In this document: one piece after another, positions 8,428 through 16,986 of the stretch
How the letters are laid out: every line of letters starts with the position of its first letter
Position numbering within the stretch: the stretch's first letter is position 1
Origin: JBDTSW01 sp963799815
GTDB lineage: Bacteria; Actinomycetota; Thermoleophilia; Solirubrobacterales; 70-9
Direction: 5' to 3'
Assembly: GCA_963799815.1 (NCBI GenBank)
Contig: CAWCYG010000004.1
Span: 806,001-870,000 of the forward strand
DNA length: 64,000 nucleotides
Program-made: the position numbers and the translations under genes
Notes under the pieces: model-generated
What the model was told of the DNA's origin: nothing
What the model saw: the letters and a program-made list of their open reading frames with translations, nothing else
Databases searched by the model: none

Positions 8428-9576
8428 CTACTCAGGATCTCTGAGAAATTCGGCTACTCGCTTGGTCTCCGCTTCGATCGTGTGGGCGTGGACGTATCGC
8501 GATCCGGCGCGCACGAGGTCCGTACGCGCCGCAGCGTTATTGGTCAAGGCCTCCACGGCCTGCGCTGCGCCAGTGGGATCTCCGGGCGTCACGAGCACCG
8601 CGGCCGACCCCACCGCGTCGCGAATCCCGCCAACGTCCGAGGCCACGACCGGCAGCCCGGCGGCCATCGCCTCGAGCAGGACCTGCGGCAGGCCTTCGGT
8701 CCAGGAGTTGTGCAGCAGCACGTGGCTGCCGCGATAGACGGCGTTGAGCTCGTCGCCGAAGGGCACGTATCCGCGCAGCTCGGCGCGTGCGGCTTGGCCC
8801 TTTTCCACCAGCCTGGACTGAAGCGACTCCGAAAGCTCGCCGTCGCCGCAGACAACCAGCCGCCACCGCGGCTGGTCTGAGTTCAGGAGCGCCAGGACGT
8901 CGGCCAAGAGCAGCGGATTCTTCTCCGCCTCCAGCCGCCCGACCGCAAGCAGCTGAAGCTCGCCGCCGTACGATCGAGCCAGCGCGAGGTCCGGCTCGAT
9001 GACGTCTTCCGCGCGCACGAGTGAGACCGCGATCTCGAGCAGTGTGCGCGAGCGTCCGTACTTGCGAGCGAGCTCCGGGCCAACAACGACCACCGGGAGT
9101 CGCCTTCCCATCGTCCGAAACGCACCCTCCAGTACTGATGCCGCAGCTCGCAGGACGGGCCGCCGAGGGTGTCGGTTGCTCACATAAGCCGGGAGGTCCT
9201 GGCGAACGCCCAGCACGACTCGTGTGCGGCGCAGGCGCGCGAGTCCCGCGAAGGCGATCGCGAGCGGATGCGGGCCGAGCAGCCAGACCACATCGAGGCT
9301 TGGCAACGAGCTCCAAAAGAGGGTGAGGGAACGGAAGAGGGACGGCAGCGCCTCCAGTGGGCGAGAGAGGTCCGGGTAGAAGGGGAGCGGGATGAACTCC
9401 ACGTCGTCGCCGATCGGGTACCGGGCCGGTCCCCCGTTTGGGCTTAAGCGGCCAAACACCGTCAGCCCGTCGAACCGGGCCTGAAGCGCGTCCAGAAACA
9501 CGGCGAAGGCGCGCTCCGCGTAGACCGCATCACCGGAGCGATGGTGGACGTAAGTGGTGAAGACGCCGAGACGCAT
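8428..9576 (-). CDS. Glycosyltransferase family 4-like
   Basis: Transfers a sugar from an activated donor to a lipid-linked oligosaccharide in the cytoplasm. GT-B fold: the N-terminal domain begins MRLGVFTTYVHHRSGDAVYA and the C-terminal domain carries GRLEAEKNPLLLADVLALL and the donor-binding stretch HNSWTEGLPQVLLEAMAAG followed by PVVASDVGGIRDAVG. ATG 9576 is chosen because AGGAAA lies just upstream and homology starts there, although the frame remains open further upstream. The gene is convergent with the autokinase (15 bases apart) and divergent from the next polymerase. Donor and linkage cannot be told from the sequence. Confidence 0.88.
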   Translation of the reverse strand: MRLGVFTTYVHHRSGDAVYAERAFAVFLDALQARFDGLTVFGRLSPNGGPARYPIGDDVEFIPLPFYPDLSRPLEALPSLFRSLTLFWSSLPSLDVVWLLGPHPLAIAFAGLARLRRTRVVLGVRQDLPAYVSNRHPRRPVLRAAASVLEGAFRTMGRRLPVVVVGPELARKYGRSRTLLEIAVSLVRAEDVIEPDLALARSYGGELQLLAVGRLEAEKNPLLLADVLALLNSDQPRWRLVVCGDGELSESLQSRLVEKGQAARAELRGYVPFGDELNAVYRGSHVLLHNSWTEGLPQVLLEAMAAGLPVVASDVGGIRDAVGSAAVLVTPGDPTGAAQAVEALTNNAAARTDLVRAGSRYVHAHTIEAETKRVAEFLRDPE

Positions 9577-9682
9577 TTTCCTGCGCACGTCGTCTGAACG
9601 CTGGAGTCGCGCTTCGTCGGCCAACCGCTCGACGCCTGTTGCTGGTATGGGGTTCACGATTCCTAGCCTATGCTTCGCCGCA

Positions 9683-9844
9683 ATGCCAACGGCCGCGAGC
9701 ACTGGCATGGAGGCGGAACGGATCAGGGAACCGGAGGAGCACGCCGAGTTCGAGGAGGACTGGCGCGCGCTGGCGGTAGCCAGGGGCACCGCCCGCTCGC
9801 GCGGCCTGGAGGTTGGACAAAGGGATGCGAGAATGTCCGCGTGA
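9683..9844 (+). CDS. Possible small acidic protein (53 aa)
   Basis: A 53-residue frame runs from ATG 9683 to TGA 9844 and overlaps the next gene's GTG by four bases (GTGA), an arrangement typical of translational coupling. TATGCT sits eight bases before the ATG, matching the leaderless-promoter pattern of the window. The product is charged (MEAERIREPEEHAEFEEDW) and has no recognised domain or membrane helix. It could instead be only a leader for the polymerase gene. Support is structural, not by family. Confidence 0.4.
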   Translation: MPTAASTGMEAERIREPEEHAEFEEDWRALAVARGTARSRGLEVGQRDARMSA

Positions 9845-11217
9845 CCGCCGCACTCGGGTTTCGCGGTGGGGGCTTGCCCCTGGCCTTCGGGCTCCTGGCC
9901 TGCGTAGTGGGGATCCTCGCGGGCATCAATCCGCCCCTGGCGATCGGCATGGCGCTGGCCGTCGCGTTTGCACTGATGGTGTTCGCCGACCTCTACGTGG
10001 GCGTTGCGCTGTTCACCCTCCTCACCTTCGTCGCTCAGGTGCCGGGGCTGGGCCAGTCCTCGGTCACGTTCTCGAAGTTCGCCGGACTGTTGCTGGCCAT
10101 CTCATGGTTGGCGGTGATCACGACTCGCCGGCACGCACGGGCGGATCTGCTCACGGCCTATCCCGCGGTCGGCTTCGCGCTGATTGCGTTCGTGGCGTGG
10201 ATGGCGCTGAGTGAGCTCTGGGCCGAGTCATCCTCGGAATCTCTCGATGCCGCCTTCCGGATCGCGCTCAACGCGATTCTGGTGCTGATCATCTTCACGG
10301 CGGTTCGCGAGCCGAAGCACGTAATCGGCGTGGTGGCCGCCTTCGTGGCGGGCGCCACCCTTGATGCGGTCTACGGCCTGCTGTTCGTCGCACCCGAGGG
10401 CACGGAGGCGGCGGGACGACTCGCTGGAGGGCTGGACAACCCCAACGAGCTGGCGACGGTCCTGGTCGCCGCCATGGCACTCAGCCTGGGGCTGGCGAGC
10501 GCCTTGCGAGGTTCACCCGTGATGCGCGTTGCGGCCGTGGCCGCGGGGGTCGTCTGCACGACCGGCGTTTTCCTAACCGGCTCCCGCGGGGGCCTGGTGG
10601 CGCTCGCGGTCGCGCTCATCGCTTTCCTGCTGACCGGATCTCGCTTCCGCGGCCGCTTCCTTTTGGTCGCCGTGGCGGTCGCTGCCGCCACCATCGGCTA
10701 CTACGGCTATGTCGCCTCGCCAGAGACCCGCCAGCGCCTCTTCGAGGACGATTCGGGCAGTGGCCGAACGGACCTGTGGGAGATCGGCTGGCGAATGGTC
10801 GAGAGCGAGCCCGTAACCGGCATTGGCGCCGGCAACTTTGCGTCTGCGTCCCCTCGGTTCCTCCTCCTGGAGCCCGGAGCCATCGAGCGCAGCGAGTTCT
10901 TCATCGGGGATGCGCCAAAGGTCACCCACAACACCTATCTCGAGATCTGGGCGGAGCTCGGTCTCGTAGGCCTGCTTCTGTTCCTCTTCATCCTGGCGTT
11001 CGGGCTCTACGCCGGGGCGAAGGCAACGCGCCAATTCGCGATTCGCGGCGACCCAAGGATGGAAGCGGTGGCCCGCTCCATCTTCTGTGCGTTCGCCGCC
11101 GTGCTCGCCGCTGACTTCTTTGGGTCGCGGCAGTACAACAAGGAGCTCTGGCTCCTCCTGGGCCTCGCGGCGGCGGTCCTGGCGATCTCGCAGACCCGTG
11201 ACAGGGAATCGGCTTGA
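9841..11217 (+). CDS. O-antigen ligase/polymerase-family membrane protein
   Basis: A second Wzy/WaaL-superfamily protein, 458 residues from GTG 9841, with about twelve transmembrane helices. The family segment TGSRGGLVALAVALIAF lies near the middle. The periplasmic loop has GRTDLWEIGWRMVESEPVTG, IGAGNF and KVTHNTYLEIWAELGLVG, the standard signature. The GTG overlaps the stop of the small upstream frame. An upstream in-frame extension lacks hydrophobic character and is not favoured. The gene is followed by a deacetylase that overlaps it by four bases. It probably polymerises lipid-linked repeat units of the exopolysaccharide. Confidence 0.88.
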   Translation: MTAALGFRGGGLPLAFGLLACVVGILAGINPPLAIGMALAVAFALMVFADLYVGVALFTLLTFVAQVPGLGQSSVTFSKFAGLLLAISWLAVITTRRHARADLLTAYPAVGFALIAFVAWMALSELWAESSSESLDAAFRIALNAILVLIIFTAVREPKHVIGVVAAFVAGATLDAVYGLLFVAPEGTEAAGRLAGGLDNPNELATVLVAAMALSLGLASALRGSPVMRVAAVAAGVVCTTGVFLTGSRGGLVALAVALIAFLLTGSRFRGRFLLVAVAVAAATIGYYGYVASPETRQRLFEDDSGSGRTDLWEIGWRMVESEPVTGIGAGNFASASPRFLLLEPGAIERSEFFIGDAPKVTHNTYLEIWAELGLVGLLLFLFILAFGLYAGAKATRQFAIRGDPRMEAVARSIFCAFAAVLAADFFGSRQYNKELWLLLGLAAAVLAISQTRDRESA

Positions 11218-12002
11218 GCGACCTCCTTCTCCTCTGCTACCACGCGGTTAGCGAAACCTGGCCCGCGGCACTGGCCGTCAGGCCCGATCGCTTCGAGGAG
11301 CACGTGTTTTCTCTCGCTCACCGCTCCTACGTGGGCATCACGCTGACGGAGGCGCTCGCCGGGGCGAGCGCGCCGGCCGGGAGGGCCGTAGCGATCACGT
11401 TTGATGACGCCTATCGATCGGTGATCGAAAGGGCGCTTCCGATCCTCTCGGATGCTGGGTTCCCCGCGACCGTTTTCGCTCCCACCTCGTTCATCTCAAC
11501 CGAGAAACCGATGTCCTGGACCGGCATGGATCACTGGCTCGAAACGGACCACCGTGACGAGCTGGTCCCAATGTCCTGGCCGGAGCTGCAACAGCTCTCC
11601 GACGCCGGCTGGGAGGTGGGCTCGCATTGCCGCACCCACCCGAGGCTCACCGAGCTGGAGGACCCCGCCCTCCATGCTGAGCTGGTGGAGTCGCGGACGG
11701 AGCTGGAGCAGCACCTCTCCAAGCCATGCCTATCGCTCGCTTACCCCTACGGCGCGCACGATGCACGCGTCATCAGCGCTGCGAAGCTTGCCGGCTACTC
11801 GGCGGCGGTTGCGACTCTGCCTGGACGGCTCCGTCCACCGACAGGGCCCTATGACTGGCCGCGAATCGTGGTCAACCGCGTGGACTCGCTGCCGCGGTTT
11901 CGAGCGAAGACCTCAAGGCCCATGCGCCTGGCCAAGTCGAGTATCGCCTGGGACGCCGTCGCGGCGACGCGACGAGCGCTGAGGCGAAGACGGCGCGGTT
12001 GA
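11214..12002 (+). CDS. Polysaccharide deacetylase (NodB-like)
   Basis: Removes N- or O-acetyl groups from a sugar polymer or its precursor. The NodB metal site is visible: the DD pair in AITFDDAY (about residue 65), the His pair in VGSHCRTHPRL, and the motif LAYPYGAHD further on. At 262 residues it is about the length of a bare catalytic domain, and no signal peptide precedes CYHAVSE, so it may act inside the cell. The start is TTG 11214, overlapping the polymerase stop (TTGA). The next gene again overlaps by four bases, giving a polymerase-deacetylase-sulfotransferase operon. Confidence 0.88.
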   Translation: MSDLLLLCYHAVSETWPAALAVRPDRFEEHVFSLAHRSYVGITLTEALAGASAPAGRAVAITFDDAYRSVIERALPILSDAGFPATVFAPTSFISTEKPMSWTGMDHWLETDHRDELVPMSWPELQQLSDAGWEVGSHCRTHPRLTELEDPALHAELVESRTELEQHLSKPCLSLAYPYGAHDARVISAAKLAGYSAAVATLPGRLRPPTGPYDWPRIVVNRVDSLPRFRAKTSRPMRLAKSSIAWDAVAATRRALRRRRRG

Positions 12003-12928
12003 CCGTGGGCGACGAGGCTCAGGCGCCCGCCGGGCAGCGCCCGCTGATCGTGGTCGGAACCGGTCGGTGCGGATCGACGCTGTTGCACCGCGTGCTCGCC
12101 CACCACGAGGGGCTGGGCTGGCTTTCCACAATCAACGAGGTGCTCCCTGCGCAGCCGTGGCTCTCGGCCCTCTCTGGCCTATACCGGGTTCCGCTGCCAG
12201 CCCGAATCAAGGGGCTTTCCGCGTTCCCGAAGCCCTACGAGGCCTATCGTTTCTGGGAGCACTACCTCCCAGGCTTCTCACGCCGGGACCGCCCGCAAAC
12301 CGCCGACGACGTGGCCGCGGCCGGGATCCGCCCGGTCCGTCGCGCGACAGCGGAGGTGCTGCGATTTCAACGGCGGCGGCGGCTGCTCGTCAAGGTGACG
12401 GGTTGGTCGCGCATCGCATATTTCGACCGCGTCTTTCCGGATGCCCGATTCGTTTCGCTGCGACGAGACCCCCGGTCGGTCGTCAGCTCTTGGATCAAGG
12501 CGGGCTGGCTCGACGTCACGAGCCCACCGGAAAGCGACGCATGGCAGTGGGGTGAGGTGCGCGCCGACTACCTCGAGCTGTGGCATCAGCTCGGAGGCGG
12601 ACCGCTCCTCTCGGTCGCGCTCAAGATCAGGCTCGACCTCGACGACATCGCGGCCAACATGGCGCTCTTTCCCGACCGCTGCATGGAGCTTTGGTACGAG
12701 GAGCTGATCACGAGGCCCGAGAAGACGCTGCAAAGTGTGTGCGAGTTTGCAGCCCTCGAGTGGACGCCACGCTTTGCTGACAGCGTCCGCGCCATGGAGT
12801 TCTACGACTCGACCGAAAAGTGGCGTGAGCACCTAAGCGCCGAGGAGGGTGACCTGATCCTTGAGTTCCTCCGGCGAACCGATCAGGTTGCGGCGCGGCC
12901 CGTGGGCGTAGTCCCGGAAGGGCGTTAG
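11999..12928 (+). CDS. Sulfotransferase, PAPS-dependent family (1 of 4)
   Basis: Probably transfers sulfate from PAPS to a carbohydrate hydroxyl. The 5'-phosphosulfate-binding loop is GTGRCGSTLLHRVL at about residue 22, and the 3'-phosphate motif is RFVSLRRDPRSVVSS near residue 155. The rest fits the Sulfotransfer_3-like family (309 residues). The TTG start at 11999 overlaps the deacetylase stop; GTG 12005 is an alternative. It is the last gene of the plus-strand polysaccharide operon. The acceptor is unknown, but its position makes the exopolysaccharide the likely target. Confidence 0.85.
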   Translation: MTVGDEAQAPAGQRPLIVVGTGRCGSTLLHRVLAHHEGLGWLSTINEVLPAQPWLSALSGLYRVPLPARIKGLSAFPKPYEAYRFWEHYLPGFSRRDRPQTADDVAAAGIRPVRRATAEVLRFQRRRRLLVKVTGWSRIAYFDRVFPDARFVSLRRDPRSVVSSWIKAGWLDVTSPPESDAWQWGEVRADYLELWHQLGGGPLLSVALKIRLDLDDIAANMALFPDRCMELWYEELITRPEKTLQSVCEFAALEWTPRFADSVRAMEFYDSTEKWREHLSAEEGDLILEFLRRTDQVAARPVGVVPEGR

Positions 12929-12957
12929 CGCCGCTGGCACATCCACGAGAGGGCTGC

Positions 12958-12979
12958 CTCAGGACGCTCTCATCCTGAG
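12958..12979. terminator. Hairpin between convergent operons
   Basis: A perfect 7-bp stem CTCAGGA/TCCTGAG with an eight-base loop lies between the converging sulfotransferase and glycosyltransferase genes. It has no T-tract on either side, so it is at best a weak terminator or an mRNA 3'-end stabiliser. Confidence 0.35.
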
Positions 12980-13001
12980 CCTGAGGACTCACCGAGCTCG
13001 G

Positions 13002-14168
13002 TCACACCCGGCCCTCCGCGAGCACCTCTCGAAGCAACGCGCTCCACCGCTTGCCGACGGCGTCGAGCGAATGGACGCGGGCCACGTACTCGCGGCCGTG
13101 CTCGCCCAGCTCATCGCGCAGCTGCCGGTCGCTCCACAGACGTTCGGCGCCCAGGATGAAACGCTCCCAGTCGCCCTCGGCGCAGACCCCGAGCCCCTCG
13201 GAATCGATGCGGCCGTCCGGGTCGAAGTGAAGCGACAGGACCGGGACGCCGCGCGTCCACGCCTCCAAAAAGACGTTCGGCATCCCCTCGTGGTGCGAGG
13301 TCCCCACGACCGCCACGGCACGAGCGATCAACTCGAGTAGCTGCTCCCGAGGCATTTTTTGGAGGTGCTCCAGATTCGGCACGCCCGCAGCCTCTCGCGC
13401 CAGCTCTTCCGAGAGCGCCTTGGGGGTGTCTCCCATCGTTTGCGCCACCATGCGGAAATGCATCTCAGGTAGCGAGCGAGCCAGTTCCACATAGCGAAGC
13501 GGCAGCTTGTACCCGATCGTGCGCCCGACCCAGAGAAAGGCATCCGGCTCCGCGCCTTTTGCGTCTGGCTCGGCGCCCTCGTTGAAGCTGGGGATCATCG
13601 CGACGTGGTCGGGGTCCTTCACCACCCGCCGGGCGAGGTCAAGCTGCTGAGCGCTCTGAACGACTATCCGTCGGGTTGTTCGCAGGGCCAAGCGATAGAG
13701 CGCCACAGCCAGTCGGCCGCGATCCCGAGCGTCGAACATGAAGTCGAGATCGTTCGAGGCCGCGAGCACCAGCTTGCGGCGGCGCACGAAGCAAAACAAC
13801 GCGCCGACGAGAAACGCGGCGATGCCGCCGCTGAGCCCGGTGCGGAACAGATACACGTGAGCGTCGGCGTCTCGCAGCGATCGCCAGACTGCCCGAACCT
13901 CCGCGAGGACTCCCAGAGCGCTCAGCTGTGGGCCACGCGCGGGCCGCTGGATCACCTCGAGCAACTGTGGGTGCTCGGATAGAAGCTCGACCGGGTACAC
14001 GATGTGCGCGACGTGGAGCCGATCCGCGGCCAGGACGTTGGCGAGCAGCGACGCCTGCAGCTCCGCCCCCCCGCCGCCGCGCGCGTCGCGGTGCGCTTTG
14101 CTTCCGCGATCCTCATAGAAGGCGAACCCAAACGGCGAGTAGATGGCGACGTCGTTTCTGGGGCTCAT
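13002..14168 (-). CDS. Glycosyltransferase family 4-like
   Basis: GT-B-fold glycosyltransferase of 388 residues. The N-terminus MSPRNDVAIYSPFGFAFYED leads into GGGAELQASLLANVLA, the usual acceptor-domain opening. The C-terminal donor site includes LWVGRTIGYKLP, GTSHHEGMPNVFLEAWTRG and VPVLSLHFDPDG. It is the last gene of a long minus-strand polysaccharide operon, 19 bases after the preceding gene. Sugar donor and linkage are not predictable by eye. Confidence 0.87.
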   Translation of the reverse strand: MSPRNDVAIYSPFGFAFYEDRGSKAHRDARGGGGAELQASLLANVLAADRLHVAHIVYPVELLSEHPQLLEVIQRPARGPQLSALGVLAEVRAVWRSLRDADAHVYLFRTGLSGGIAAFLVGALFCFVRRRKLVLAASNDLDFMFDARDRGRLAVALYRLALRTTRRIVVQSAQQLDLARRVVKDPDHVAMIPSFNEGAEPDAKGAEPDAFLWVGRTIGYKLPLRYVELARSLPEMHFRMVAQTMGDTPKALSEELAREAAGVPNLEHLQKMPREQLLELIARAVAVVGTSHHEGMPNVFLEAWTRGVPVLSLHFDPDGRIDSEGLGVCAEGDWERFILGAERLWSDRQLRDELGEHGREYVARVHSLDAVGKRWSALLREVLAEGRV

Positions 14169-14187
14169 GCTGGTTTGAGGGGTGGAG

Positions 14188-15198
14188 TCAGATCCAGAGT
14201 TCGGGTGGCAGAAGGTCCAGCTGGAACATAGTCAGGCTCTGCCCCCGCGTCATCTCGACGCTCTCCACCCGCTCGCCGCGATCCAGATCGTATGTGTCGA
14301 TCCGAGATGGGAGCGGCTTGTGGCTGTGCTTGGCCCAGAAGGCGTACTCTCGCCAACGCGTTTCGCGCTGGGTCGAAAAGGCAACGAAGTACGACCCGGG
14401 TCCTCGCGGGTCCTCACACACGCCGCGACACCAGCCGAGGACCTCGGCTCCGGGCGTCAGGGCAGGAAGGTGGTGACTGGTCATCTCCAAGGACGCGGGG
14501 TCGACGATCACCAAATGTCCGTTCGTCGTGGTGAATACGAGCCGATCACGGATGTAGCGGCCGTCGTGCGGCATGCCGGCCTCGAACTCGATGGTGTTCT
14601 TGGCATCGGTGAGGCACACGGCCCTCGACGTGCGCAGCTGGGTCACCCACAGTTTGCCGTCGCGAACGAACAGATGATTGGCATGCAATCGATGCGGCTT
14701 CAGGTCGACATCGTCGAGCCGCCTGTACTCCCGGCCCGGGTCGATGGTGCGGGCGCCCTCGATGCCGTCGAGAAGATCCCACCGACTGATCAGCTCGCCG
14801 TCGAGCGAAACGTGGTCGACCGTCTCGAGCCCCGTGTTGGCGATCACAAGCCCGCCTTTCCACGGGAGGCAGTGGTGGAGGTCGTTGAACCCGGGGAGGG
14901 TCAGCCGCCCGGCGGGCTCGACGGGGGGCCACCCTTCAAAGAAGACCACCTCATTGTGCGCACATACGTAGAGCCGGCCATCGTCCCGCGCGGACCCGGT
15001 GAACTGCATCTTCTGCACCGGCGCGCGGAGCTCGGCAGGGGTCATGTACTCGCAGCGATGGATCACCTCGCCCCGCTCGACATCGAGGATGCCCAACACC
15101 GCCCGAACGCCGCGGGGATCGGTGGGCCCGGGCACAGCGCCCGAAAAGAGCAGCTGGGTCAGCTCTGCGCCCCCACCGGTGCCTCGGTCCCTCGACAC
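14188..15198 (-). CDS. Beta-propeller-like protein, DUF4915-like
   Basis: A 336-residue soluble protein with no signal peptide or membrane helix. It is rich in repeated beta-blade patterns ending in short turns (GRLYVCAHNEVVFF, HANHLFVRDGKLWVTQL, DRLVFTTTNGHLVIVDPAS), which suggests a six- or seven-bladed propeller. It resembles the TIGR03032/DUF4915 proteins found among glycan and sulfotransferase genes, but this assignment is from memory of the pattern. GTG 15198 would overlap the upstream sulfotransferase by 40 bases; a later start is possible. Being between a sulfotransferase and a glycosyltransferase, it probably acts on or senses the same glycan. Confidence 0.65.
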   Translation of the reverse strand: MSRDRGTGGGAELTQLLFSGAVPGPTDPRGVRAVLGILDVERGEVIHRCEYMTPAELRAPVQKMQFTGSARDDGRLYVCAHNEVVFFEGWPPVEPAGRLTLPGFNDLHHCLPWKGGLVIANTGLETVDHVSLDGELISRWDLLDGIEGARTIDPGREYRRLDDVDLKPHRLHANHLFVRDGKLWVTQLRTSRAVCLTDAKNTIEFEAGMPHDGRYIRDRLVFTTTNGHLVIVDPASLEMTSHHLPALTPGAEVLGWCRGVCEDPRGPGSYFVAFSTQRETRWREYAFWAKHSHKPLPSRIDTYDLDRGERVESVEMTRGQSLTMFQLDLLPPELWI

Positions 15199-16004
15199 GA
15201 AGGCCAGAGATCCAGGTCAATTTCAGGCGCGAGCGCTCTGAGCCCCACCGCATCCCTCCTGATCGCCGCCAGCGCGGCCTCGGCCACGGGAGCGTTGACG
15301 TCAACCGTCTCCTGGGGCCGGCCGGCACGTCGCTCCAAGAACGAAGGAATGTGGTCGGGTGGGTCCGCGCCGATGAACTCAAACGTCCGGCGCAACTCGA
15401 CCTCGGGATTCGCGACACACCGCTCGTACTGGAGCACGAGGACCTGGTCGCGCTCGAAATGATCGAGCAACCCGCGGAGCTGGCCGGCGTAGAGACTGCG
15501 GGCGAGCGAATCGCAGGCGCTCACGGCGCCAGCATACTCGCGCCTGCGCCTTCGAACGCCTTGGACGAATCCCTCCAGCTCGTGGCTCAGCCCAGAGCGG
15601 AAACGCTGCAACGGATCGCGAAGCAAGACCAGCACACGGACATCAGGCGCTGCCCGGCGCAGCAGCGCTGGTGTCCAGAAATCGTGCATGTAACGCGGGG
15701 TCCACTCACCGATCAACTGACCCCGCGGCCGGCGGAAACGCTGGTGATACTCGGCCACGTCGGCATCGGAGAAGTCCCTGCCGAAGTATCGGTCAAAGAA
15801 GTGCAATTCCTTCGCTCCCGGATGGATTCGGGGATGGTCGGTCACCAGGCCGTACCACCACGTCGTGCCGGACCGCTGCGTCCCAATCCCCACGAAGTCG
15901 GGAGGGCCGGTCTGCCAGCCGCGCTCCCGGACCGCGCGCCATCGGGCCATGACGGGCTTGCTGACGGGAGCGGCCAGCCGCCTGATACGACCGCCCCGGC
16001 TCAA
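15159..16004 (-). CDS. Sulfotransferase, PAPS-dependent family (2 of 4)
   Basis: Predicted carbohydrate sulfotransferase, 281 residues. The phosphosulfate loop is FVGIGTQRSGTTWWYGLV at about residue 37, followed by the family segment KELHFFDRYF that lines the acceptor site. The 3'-phosphate motif is VLVLLRDPLQRFRSG. This subclass (Sulfotransfer_1/heparan N-sulfotransferase-like) differs from the first copy at 12 kb, so the locus holds several acceptor specificities rather than simple duplicates. It overlaps the epimerase stop by four bases, consistent with one operon. Confidence 0.88.
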   Translation of the reverse strand: MSRGGRIRRLAAPVSKPVMARWRAVRERGWQTGPPDFVGIGTQRSGTTWWYGLVTDHPRIHPGAKELHFFDRYFGRDFSDADVAEYHQRFRRPRGQLIGEWTPRYMHDFWTPALLRRAAPDVRVLVLLRDPLQRFRSGLSHELEGFVQGVRRRRREYAGAVSACDSLARSLYAGQLRGLLDHFERDQVLVLQYERCVANPEVELRRTFEFIGADPPDHIPSFLERRAGRPQETVDVNAPVAEAALAAIRRDAVGLRALAPEIDLDLWPSCRGTEAPVGAQS

Positions 16005-16957
16005 TTCGCGTCCTGAGCGACCTTCGGTTCACCGCTAGCGGCGAGCTGGCGAGAGAGGCCCTGCTCGAGGTCGACCTGGGGAGAGTAGGCCAGATCAGCG
16101 GCAGCCTTGTCGATGCTGGCACTCGTGTGCCGTGCGTCACCGGGCACGGACGGCAGGTGTTCGACCGCCACCTCTTCACCGAGCAAACCGCTAAGCGTCT
16201 CGATCACCTCGAGCACGGTCGCCTGGGACCCGCCCGCGATGTTGTACGCCTGACCGGGTCGACCACGCAGACCGGCGGCAATCGTCGCCGTGACGGCGTC
16301 TTCGACGAAGGTGAAATCGCGACTCTGCTTGCCGTCCCCGAAGATCTCGATGGGGTCGCGGGCGGTTGCGGCTCGAATAAACCGCGTGAAGGCCATGTCG
16401 GGCCGCTGCCGGGGCCCGTAGACGGTGAAATACCGAAGCATGACCACGGGCACAGCCCAACGCGAGAAGTAGAGCCTGCAGAGATGCTCTCCCGCGAGCT
16501 TGGTCAGCCCGTAGGGCGAAACTGGGAGCGGTTGCGCCGACTCCGGCGTCGGCATCTGCTCGGCATCGCCGTAGATCGACGACGAGGACGCGAAGACAAC
16601 GCGAGACACGTCCGCTTCCCTGACCGCCTCGAGCAAGAGCTGCGTTGCCAGCAAATTCTGGTCGAGGTAAATCTCGAACTCACGTCCCCAACTGCGACGG
16701 ACACCGGGCTGAGCTGCAAGGTGATAGACGACGTCCGCTCCGGCGAGACAGTCCTCCAGGTCGAGGTCGCGGATAGTCCCCTCGACAAGCCGAAATCCAT
16801 CCGAGGCGTGCAGGGCTTTCAGGTTCGCGCGCTTGAGCGCCGGGTCGTAGTACTCGGTGAAGCCGTCGATCCCGACCACTTCGGTCCCCGACCCGACCAG
16901 CCGTTCGGCAAGGTGAGATCCGATAAAGCCAGCTACCCCTGTAACCAACGCCCGCAT
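16001..16957 (-). CDS. NAD-dependent sugar-nucleotide epimerase
   Basis: Short-chain dehydrogenase-fold enzyme that epimerises a nucleotide sugar. The Rossmann motif is VTGVAGFIGSHLAERLVGSG at the N-terminus; the catalytic Ser/Tyr/Lys appear as SSSSIYGD and SPYGLTKLAGEH. RYFTVYGPRQRPDMAF is typical of UDP-glucuronate 4-epimerase and close relatives. ATG 16957 places the Rossmann motif at residue 3; the open frame upstream to 17113 lies within the flippase 3' end and is not used. If UDP-glucuronate is the substrate, it would supply galacturonate for an acidic polymer. Substrate identity is inference. Confidence 0.88.
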   Translation of the reverse strand: MRALVTGVAGFIGSHLAERLVGSGTEVVGIDGFTEYYDPALKRANLKALHASDGFRLVEGTIRDLDLEDCLAGADVVYHLAAQPGVRRSWGREFEIYLDQNLLATQLLLEAVREADVSRVVFASSSSIYGDAEQMPTPESAQPLPVSPYGLTKLAGEHLCRLYFSRWAVPVVMLRYFTVYGPRQRPDMAFTRFIRAATARDPIEIFGDGKQSRDFTFVEDAVTATIAAGLRGRPGQAYNIAGGSQATVLEVIETLSGLLGEEVAVEHLPSVPGDARHTSASIDKAAADLAYSPQVDLEQGLSRQLAASGEPKVAQDAN

Positions 16958-16986
16958 TCGGCTGGTCAGGGTAGGGCAGTGGAGGG

